Shown piece by piece: positions 58,101 through 64,000 of a DNA stretch of 64,000 bases; the stretch's first letter is position 1, and each line of letters starts with the position of its first letter. The notes under the pieces were generated by a model. The model ran no database searches. It had not been told where the DNA came from and was given only the letters and a program-made list of their open reading frames with translations. Both the position numbers and the translations under genes were made by a program. This DNA is from Diphasiastrum complanatum (Eukaryota; Streptophyta; Lycopodiopsida; Lycopodiales; Lycopodiaceae). The DNA is taken from NCBI GenBank assembly GCA_029204225.1, contig MU831954.1, positions 30,840-94,839 of the forward strand, written 5' to 3'.

Positions 58101-61100
58101 TCATCTAGGTTGGCTGCTAAGGAGTTGGCTTTACCAATATATTAGGAGCCTTTTTGCAGGTATGGGTGGCTGTCATCCAGGGTGCTGCAGACATCAACTG
58201 CTGTACTGCAGGAACCACACACACCATCAGCCGTAGATAGTGATTTACATGCTAGTAGGCCAAGGTTTGGCAATGGAAGCTGCACTGGTCCATCTGAAAG
58301 CATTAATATGCAATGTGCAAAAGCTGGTATCCCTGAGACTTGTTCAAACTTAGCATTTTCCAAGGAAGGGAGTCCAGTGCACTTGCAAAAGACTGACTTT
58401 TGTGAGATTGCAGAAGTGCAAAAAGAGGCTCCAGTATCTAAGGAAAAAGTTAGTGCTGTGCCAGTAGCTTGTTTGGCTAATTGTACAGTGTCAAGTTTAA
58501 CTCTTGACCCAGTCAACACCACAGTTGATGATAAAGGTTATTATCATGCCTGTTCTTCACTCCAAGAAGGCACAAAAGAAGAGATCCTAGAGAGGGCACA
58601 TGTGAATGAAGCACTGTCAGAGGATGGCCACAGACCCCAACAGTTCTTCAGATCATCTGTAGCTAGCAATGAACTAGCTGAAGTTGCTAATGGAGCAAGA
58701 ACTGCCTTTACTGATAGCCAAGTTGCCAGTTGCAGTTGGTTATATGAGGAAAGCAACGATGGCTTTGCGCAACACCTTTGGAGTAACGAGGTACCTGTTT
58801 TCCCTTTATGGAATTTCCTTAGAACTGGATCTTTCCTGCTTACAAGCAATCAAGGAAGCAGTATAGTCATAAACATAGTGGTGAAGTTGGTATCCTATAT
58901 TTCATCTTTGATAAATGTTGAATACCTTTTATCTGATGAGCATTGAGCCATATCTACACTTGTTTTTCGCTTTGCAATCGACTGAAAGTATAATTGAGGC
59001 CTTTTAATATATCTTTCTCACATAAGTTAAGATATTTGGCCAGAAACTTGAATTCACTGGTGGCTGAGATCTTTTGCAACTTTTCCTCTTTCTATTATGA
59101 GACTATGGAATTTAATACATATATTGGTTCTTCATAACAATTTACCTCCTTCAATCACGAATGACTCTGCTCTTAGCATAGCTTGAGCCTTTTTTCTTTC
59201 TCTCTTGTATGTCCTCATTTTTGTGGGTGGTTATGGTCAAACTCCTGACCTCAAGTAGAGGATATGAAGTCTTCACGAACACACCACATATTGGAGGGAG
59301 TTAGCTTGAGTTAAGAAAAACATAGTTGAGAGACTATTGTTATATTTTGCATAGTGACATGCAAAAATGTTCCCAGCTCAATTCAGACGTGCACAGGCCA
59401 CACGTTCTCATCTTCTTGGGTCTGGGAATGCTGATGGGGATTTGTTCCCCATGTCATGGTAGCCAGGAGTGTAATATGCATTCTTGGGAGTTCCTGGGTT
59501 GTCATGTTTCCTACAAAGACAGAGATCTACTTTTTCACTTTAGAATATAATTTTCAAAAGTGGTACTTTAGGTGATAGGATACAAGGATACGAGGATCAC
59601 TTGATGTTTAAGATGGAAGCTGTCTTTTCCTCTTCTTTTCTCTCTATATTGCAATTTCTTCATAGCATAACTTCTTGACTAGCTTTTCAAAAAATTTCAG
59701 GTCCTTATTATATGCTTGTGGTTTTTGATATTACTCCCTGCTGTTGCTTTCCTTGATTCTAATTGTTTGGTACTCGTGCTCAAACATTTGAGAAACATCA
59801 GTAAAAAAAGCTACTGAATGTTGATATTTCATGTGGCATTGATTCAACATGCAAAAGAGCATCATTCCCCTCTTCCACTACTTACATTCATGATATGATT
59901 GCAACTTCCCTCCCAATAAGATATAAGGCCCTTAAAATTGAGCTTTCAAATTACGATGTTGGTCAAGACTCAAAGAATCTACACCGTGTTCAGCTAAAGT
60001 ATAGAACTAGTCAGTGATTTCTGTATCTTATACAGGATGATAGATGGGACACACTGGCGGCCTAGCTAGATAGGTTTGGGTGATGTCATCCCTAATCTAA
60101 TCGCCTGGAAGGTCCCCTTAAGGGCCCCCAGAATGGTGAAGTAGTAGTTACTTTCAATATGAAATCGATTGATTTGATGTTGCCTTCATGGGAGGCACTT
60201 CTACATTTCTTTGTTGAATATGTGTAACTAGCCTTCGTGGTTGTAATCGATGTTATTATTAGTGTTTGCTTGATGCCGCGATCAGCCGTCATCTATCTAT
60301 TTCACACCTGATACTTGATCTGTGCTTATGCTCATGATTTGTCAAAACCCAAATAGTGTTTGATATCATCACCAATATATTTGCTCCTCATCTTGCAAAT
60401 CCATGTACACATGAGAACAAAAGGAGCAAATTTTTTTATCGTTTTCATACAAATGAGTCAACTGGGTCACCGTCACTTATTAATAAAATATAAACATAGC
60501 AAAGGATGCAACAACCTCAAAATTATATCGAGGAAATTGAATGAGAAAAAGAATGGGAATGTCATATCATCATAGTACATATGAAAGAACATCTTCCTAT
60601 GTTCCTTACCCAGAACACAAGCCTTACATACACTGGAAATTGATTTGAATGAGACCAATCACCATCCTTGTCTTCTTCAACCTTTTACTCTGAAAATTCA
60701 AATGACCACATTTCTCGTGCCACATAATGTGTTGACTTTCATCTATTGTAGAAAGTACTTGCTAGTTGGGAACTACCTTCATATGTTGCTTTGTAATTGT
60801 TCCAATTGAAAGTAGATTCTTTGCTAAGCTTGGTACATAAGGTACTTTCTTAGAGCCTTGATTTCACTAGATGGCAGTTGGACTGGTACACTTTAGCTTC
60901 ATGTGCAATATTGTTACCTAAACATACTTGTTTCACATCATTTAGTTCTTGAAACAAACTTAACCGACTCCTATCAAGAGTCGTATGTTTAGATGGTCAC
61001 AGAACAATGTATCTACAACCCTAGATGAATTTGCAACTAAGAAATAAAAATGTAATTTATGTATTTACTACCCTAGATGAATGGGAAACTAAGAAATAAA

Positions 61101-63299
61101 AAAGTATGTCATTGCAAGGGCTGTTTCTTTCTGGAAAGATCATGTTGTAGATGAACGTTGCCTGTCACTGAAGTCTGTACTTCCACACCTCTCCCAATGG
61201 TAGTTGTGAGGGGCTTGTGGGGAAGTTGATATTGAGCAAGGTAGAATTTTGACTTTCTGTGAGACAGGCAGTAGTATATGTTGTGCTACTTATCTGGTTT
61301 CGTCTAAAGCGTTTGATCTTAATGATTTATTTTCCTCCTGCAGGAGCCTTCACGATCTAGTGGCGGTGTTATATTACCTTCCGAGGTAGACTGGGTGGAC
61401 AGTTTCACAAATATAAGCATTGGGGAGCTTTTGTGTGATGTTCCACGTGCAGATATTGCTACTGTTAAAGGTGACTCTCCTTATTCTAGTGGCAAGACTG
61501 ACCATCCTCCACCTTCATTGGATTGTTTTAAGGCAGCGCAAACTCAGCAGTTTCCAACAGAGCCTATGTTGCGGTCGACCCAGACACAGCAGCAATCAAA
61601 CATTTGGTGTGCTGAGGATACTTGTGATGCTTTCTCTTTTCAAAGACTTCATTCCAGTGTGAACCCTGGGCTCTCGGATGGACATTTTGTGGTCGATAAA
61701 GAATCACCAAATGTGACTACACTGGGTGCACATAATGAAGCTAGTAGCATGCCAGTATTATGGAGACAGGCAAGTTGCCGATTATATGTTCTTTGTGTTT
61801 AAGAATCTATTTTGTGGACTCTGCATAAAATCTTCTCTATTTATGTATCTGTTTTTTGAGCATATAATAGTTACGAAAGTCTTTCATCTTTATTGACATT
61901 TTGCAGCCGAATATTAAACTTTTCACATACACATGTACGATTGGCATAAACTATTTTTGTTTGTAAATTATACTGCAGGTTGAATCGAAACCTCTATGTG
62001 AGAAAGATGTTTCAGAACTTCAAATGCGGGAAACAAGTAATTTGCCATCACGAGACGTGGAGGGCCTTGGGGCAAGCCAAATCATGCCTTTAGAACTTTA
62101 TCTGGTAAATCAGCTGATTATGTTTGAGTTTCACTTGATAATTCTAGAAAGGAGCAAATCAGTTAAGATGGCTTTGCAATGTCCAACTTATAAACCATTG
62201 GTAATTTTCTTCCAATTCATGTCAATGAAAAGATCTTGTCAACTATTCAAATGCTCATAATTAAGTTTTTTGCAAATTGCAATCGTAGCAGGCAGATTCA
62301 TTGGGTGCTTTGAGTATGGGCATCAATCAGCAGTCAGAGGGTCTTCAAGGCCAAGATTTCTTTCTGAATGGAGACTCTTCTCTTGGATTCAGTGGATTGA
62401 TTGGAGTCCTTGGTCAAGGAAGCTTGGATGCTCTCCTTGGGCTATCAAATCAAGCTGAAAACAGCTCTCTCTCTAGACAAGAGAAGCATTCTTCATTTAT
62501 GCTGTGTGAGAACTCCAACAAAGGAGAGCTGTTTGAAAACCAGCGGATAAGTATGGGCAGGGGAAAGTCTTCTTTTCAGCAGAGTTTTTTTGAGTCTGAG
62601 AACAGGGATATGAAGGATTATGAAGGTTTTGACCAAAAGGGTGTGAGTTTTGCTAGAGGTGCTGAAAATTGCGTCTCACCCACAAAAGATGTATCACCCA
62701 CAACCTCTGGATGTTTGAAATCCTCTTTTGGTATGAAAGCTATGCTCAATACCGATTTTCAAGCAAGGGGCTTTAGTGATCTGGAATGCCCAAGTATGAA
62801 AGATACGCTGGATTCAGAGGCCTATGAAAAGCATGGGGAAAGGACTGCTCAACTGCAGCTACCTCCTAATCTGACTGTTCCGGTTAGTTCATCATCTCTA
62901 GCAGTCAGTGTAATTCAAGATTATTGAATATGCTTGCTTTAAATTTCAGATTATGTATCAACTGTGTGACATTGTTCACAGGAATTTGCAGTGAGTTTCC
63001 AAAACCTTGAGCAGGAGGACTTAAACAGTGCAGAGGAGCAGTGCAATGAAAGCAGAATAACTACAGCGATAGGAACTGCTCAAAGTGCCTATTCTGTTGT
63101 AGCTAAGTCACATATAAGATCGATAGATAGCTGTAACAAAAGTTCTTCAGATTTGTTGATTGAGGAGGACATTCTTGTTTCTCTGAAGTCATCCTCAGAA
63201 CTTGGTTCAGAACTTTCTACTGTGCATCCAGATAGGGTTGAAAGTGGGAGCCAAGTATTAGTCACTGCAATGGCATGCTCACAGCCTCCTACCTCTTAG
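43153..63299 (+). CDS. TKI1: TSL-kinase-interacting protein 1 / Cramped-like SANT protein, 13 coding exons, 1185 aa
   Basis: Nuclear protein of the plant TKI1 family, related to animal Cramped; TKI1 was named for binding the Tousled kinase, and its SANT domain suggests a chromatin or transcription role. Exons I infer: 43153-43159, 48732-48814, 49120-49167, 49514-49623, 49916-50000, 50279-50534, 57012-57646, 57790-58031, 58160-58790, 61344-61769, 61979-62104, 62292-62882, 62982-63299. All phases join without a stop (3558 nt). The SANT domain is at about residues 8-66 (RQWDAWTRQEEENFFNALRQ, NFEKITSRVQSKNKDQ, VRHYYYRVIKRMNKLLG), followed by WWSLLEKHSCSASKLHLKPR and a basic tract. An Ala/Glu-rich helix lies at about 200-245; the conserved LKLQLFPID, NPHLELTL, GELRLFPF region at about 392-500; and TNISIGELLCDVP near 715. 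The start is least sure: ATGGAAG|GTAGGT gives a 7-nt coding exon in the right phase (MEGKKPTRQW). It is longer than I recall for Arabidopsis TKI1 (about 740 aa), mainly through the C-terminal half. All introns are GT-AG except intron 10 (GC-AG). Confidence 0.85.
43814..43838. repeat. Perfect inverted repeat in intron 1
   Basis: GTTCCGAAACG (43814-43824), TTA loop, CGTTTCGGAAC (43828-43838). Related GTTCC palindromes occur in intron 6 near 55765 and 56468. Confidence 0.9.
43971..47118 (-). pseudogene. LINE ORF2: endonuclease and reverse transcriptase, frameshifted
   Basis: Endonuclease fragments (GGRRSGGIACLYRDSLQIII, near 46870-46931) are disrupted by a 50-bp tandem duplication at 46792-46891, which shifts the frame. 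RT at 45933-45250 shows NYRTIMIGHVVAKLYG, HALGQAGFKKQHSTTNHVF, CCFVDFRKAFDSVPR, VKKGCSLSPTLFGLYIDEL and the catalytic LLYADDVALL. The thumb continues at 45249-45055 (VVFSYTYFGTSF). A tail with AMYAAEAWCTSIPESKW and the zinc motif CQLCTLGEVESEEHFLFRC (44393-44450) follows in other frames. Frameshifts near 45250, 44690 and 44620 show it is inactive. Confidence 0.85.
47054..47767 (-). pseudogene. LINE ORF1, L1 ORF1p-like, one nonsense codon
   Basis: A coiled-coil start (LLQDNRVLKQKIKSLE, then INELERHVNEHKEATKSW) leads to a region of the form SLNVRV-GVLDTQDAMKEAKS and then ILRLKSKLKGTQIFLDEDLT with YIQVQERKKNFQKAKALR. The last block resembles the C-terminal RNA-binding domain of vertebrate-type L1 ORF1p. 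The two parts are in the same frame and broken only by TGA at 47518-47516, which fits a CGA-to-TGA change at a methylated CpG. Typical angiosperm L1 ORF1 proteins instead carry a zinc knuckle, which I do not see here. Confidence 0.65.
50535..51694 (+). other. Intron 6, left part
   Basis: Begins GGTATGG at the donor after AAAGTATCTG. No coding sequence recognised up to the LTR element at 51695. Confidence 0.6.
51695..52115 (+). repeat. 5' LTR of the non-autonomous element
   Basis: 421 bp. TATTTATATG near 51963-51972 is a possible TATA box. Confidence 0.93.
52116..52128 (+). other. Primer-binding site of the non-autonomous element
   Basis: TGGTATCAGAGCC abuts the LTR end; same tRNA-iMet type as the complete copia. 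Confidence 0.93.
52149..52830 (+). repeat. Leader with repeated GGCGCC palindromes
   Basis: A motif of the form GCAGGAGGGCGCC recurs with changes: AGGGCGCCCT at 52151-52160, GCAGGAGGGTGCC (52258-52270), a perfect 16-bp palindrome TTTTGGGCGCCCAAAA (52293-52308), CAGGAAGGCGCC (52341-52352), GCAGGAGGGCGCCC (52457-52470), GAAGAAGGCGCT near 52572 and GTAGGAGGGCG near 52812. Between them CTGATTTTTCAG-like text also recurs. This GC-rich repeat is unlike the AT-rich surroundings. Confidence 0.75.
52956..53075 (+). pseudogene. Gag remnant in the non-autonomous element
   Basis: The ATG at 52956 opens a frame reading MARDLGAIRTCSGEDMLDGT, NYFSWSCKLRFG. The LDGTNYFSW signature is the start of copia gag. 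TGA at 53073 ends it. Further gag-like text (FKSAWETLLKMYRITDSSS) follows in another frame near 53115-53175. Confidence 0.7.
53227..54108 (+). CDS. 293-aa ORF of unknown function in the non-autonomous element
   Basis: An open frame of 294 codons fills most of the element's 3' half. I recognise no domain. There is a Gln/Gly-rich repeat (GQQGPHLEHFGQQSVGDF, VAVGQPA) near residues 130-155 and hydrophobic stretches near 95-125 (LLVFLLKMV, LLIIFSLCYIVSILL) and 265-280 that could cross a membrane. The ORF may be chance, a decayed gag-pol frame, or a captured gene. The true start is unclear; the first two Met codons are at residues 1 and 16. Confidence 0.35.
   Translation: MQSLIIVFLQVQVCMRMLVYSSFLEPFVANDGCISEELYEQASQVNVLEKAEIKHSLKPFCTNGGGEKIMSISTLVQSGMLLDFLGVQSGKLLVFLLKMVDSRFNHDLLIIFSLCYIVSILLCIGNGPRKVFGQQGPHLEHFGQQSVGDFVAVGQPATASCWLSESLRDSKASFYFGGNTHASPKSVPYTDFPVLMLTYDGGVALPSIGEQIIDSKIREDVMGKEYHTLFYVSCGKNTYGIMWEPLMDCKSIFRLVAGFLVTYFGWCMLVFTLRLDATALRILHLFYIGHDWG
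54294..54714 (+). repeat. 3' LTR of the non-autonomous element
   Basis: 421 bp, same length as the 5' LTR; differences are mostly transitions. Confidence 0.93.
54715..57011 (+). other. Intron 6, right part
   Basis: No coding sequence recognised. Contains the possible TIR element at 55742-56545. Ends with TTTGTCCTCCAG, the acceptor of exon 7. Confidence 0.55.
55742..56545. mobile_element. Possible non-autonomous DNA transposon with imperfect inverted ends
   Basis: The left end GTTTCAACCTTAGTTGCCCG (about 55744-55763) and the reverse complement of the right end (GTTGAAACCTTAGAAACCCG, about 56520-56540) share AACCTTAG..nCCCGTTC. Just inside each end lie GTTCC palindromes: TTCTGGAAC...GTTCCAGAA near 55764-55788 and CGTTCCGGAACG at 56468-56479. 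No transposase and no clear target-site duplication were found. Confidence 0.35.
58791..61343 (+). other. Intron 9 of the TKI1-like gene
   Basis: 2553 bp from GAG|GTACCTG to TCCTGCAG. Apart from the copia relic below, no gene is recognised. Confidence 0.7.
60560..60870 (-). pseudogene. Copia G: protease-tail and GAG-pre-integrase relic in intron 9
   Basis: The minus strand reads KVPYVPSLAKNLLSIGTITK (near 60790-60850), then LWHEKCGHLNF (near 60700-60735), then CKACVLGKEHRKMF (near 60590-60635). Order and spacing fit copia. Stops and frameshifts lie between the blocks and nothing else of the element is recognised. Confidence 0.7.
61770..61978 (+). other. GC-AG intron 10 of the TKI1-like gene
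   Basis: The exon ends AGACAG and the intron starts GCAAGT, the strong consensus used by GC-AG introns; the acceptor is TACTGCAG. Joining 61769 to 61979 keeps the frame (LWRQ then VESKPLC). The nearest GT (GTTGCC, 4 nt further on) would shift the frame. Confidence 0.75.
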
Positions 63300-63720
63300 T
63301 TCATCCAGACACAGAGCTATGTTGTCTCTCAGTATCTCCTGGTGCAACTTTACCGCTGCCTGTAACATCATTCTACCAGGCCTCTAGTGACTTTTGCTAG
63401 CTGGTCTTGCCTGGAACCCTGGGAAATCAACTGGATCATTATGTCATCCGTTGTCTTTTCCCAAGCATGTCTACAAATATCAGTAATAACATGTTTGGTT
63501 TTGCACTTTTTATTATTATTATTGGTTTGGCACCTTCTATATGTGCTATTGTACTTTGGGGACCTGTATGTTACCTCTTTTTCCCTGTGTTTTGTTGGTG
63601 GTGGGTGCCTACATGCCTACATCCTCGTAGCTCCTGTACGACCTCAAGCTTTTCCTCTTGCAATATAGAATTCATGGAGTGTTTTTCTGTTGTAATAAAA
63701 GAATGCAGTATGCAAAATCG
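63300..63720 (+). other. 3' UTR of the TKI1-like gene
   Basis: Follows the TAG at 63297-63299. Short open frames here are not convincing. No further gene is seen to 64000. Confidence 0.5.
63694..63699 (+). terminator. Polyadenylation signal
   Basis: AATAAA at 63694-63699, preceded by TTTTTCTGTTGT, about 395 bp after the stop codon; a good candidate for the 3' end of the TKI1-like mRNA. Confidence 0.55.
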
Positions 63721-64000
63721 GTACAGACTTGAAATTGTGGCCTCTTGGGACTTGTACAAATGTCTTGTGTTAGTTGTGATAATGTGACCATTTGTTTACC
63801 TAGCAACCTACAGGAACCACATTCTATGAAAAGGAGCAATCCTTGGCCGATCCCATCTTGTGGCCTCTTGAAAAGGACATTAACTTATTCAACATGAAGG
63901 AAAATGACGGTGCATGAATGAAACACTGATCTTACAGTGATACGACAACAATAACTGAATGATAGAGAATGTAGAACAAGATTAACTGAAAGTACAAGGG

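Noticed and set aside
57172-58522. Two antisense ORFs (202 and 126 aa) over TKI1 exons
   Set aside because: Shadows of the real exons; the sense frames carry conserved motifs and matching splice phases.

Overview
This window is nuclear DNA of a land plant with a transposon-rich genome. The signs are a Tousled-kinase-interacting-protein-1 / Cramped-like gene with 12 inferred introns, an alpha-expansin relic, and many Ty1/copia elements primed by plant-type initiator-tRNA sites (TGGTATCAGAGC). Introns of up to 6.5 kb loaded with transposons, and an unusually long TKI1 protein (1185 codons inferred), would suit a fern, other seed-free vascular plant or gymnosperm. That placement is inference; the species cannot be read from the sequence. 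Nothing prokaryotic, no CRISPR array and no functional tRNA or rRNA gene was seen.

Layout. 1-10.9 kb holds broken retroelements: a minus-strand copia relic, a Ty3/gypsy piece joined directly to a plus-strand copia RT/RNase H, a broken minus-strand gene of uncertain origin, and an internally deleted copia relic. 10.9-14.9 kb is repeats plus a short alpha-expansin pseudogene. 14.9-20.8 kb is a nearly identical 2.9-kb direct duplication whose two copies are separated by two inverted 65-bp units. 20.8-28.4 kb is an old minus-strand copia (element E) into which a complete copia (21906-27766, TSD TCCTA, LTRs identical by eye, one 1316-aa polyprotein) has inserted. 28.4-41.7 kb contains a tRNA-derived SINE, a degraded plus-strand copia (element D) whose gag carries a duplication around a filler matching element E, a solo LTR with a perfect TSD, an orphan exon-like segment and a 5'-truncated copia.

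From about 42 kb to 63.7 kb lies the one convincing host gene, on the plus strand: a SANT-domain TKI1/Cramped-like nuclear protein. I could join 13 coding exons in frame from a proposed ATG at 43153 to the stop at 63299; one intron is GC-AG. Intron 1 holds a minus-strand LINE with an L1-type ORF1. Intron 6 holds a non-autonomous LTR element with an unusual palindrome-rich leader and a 293-aa ORF, plus a possible TIR element. Intron 9 holds a small copia relic.

The most unusual signal is the pair of repeat-filler-repeat structures near 17.8 kb and 32.1 kb. Both fillers match the edges of the duplicated 2.9-kb block. This suggests template switching, either in DNA replication or during reverse transcription, though an assembly fault is possible.
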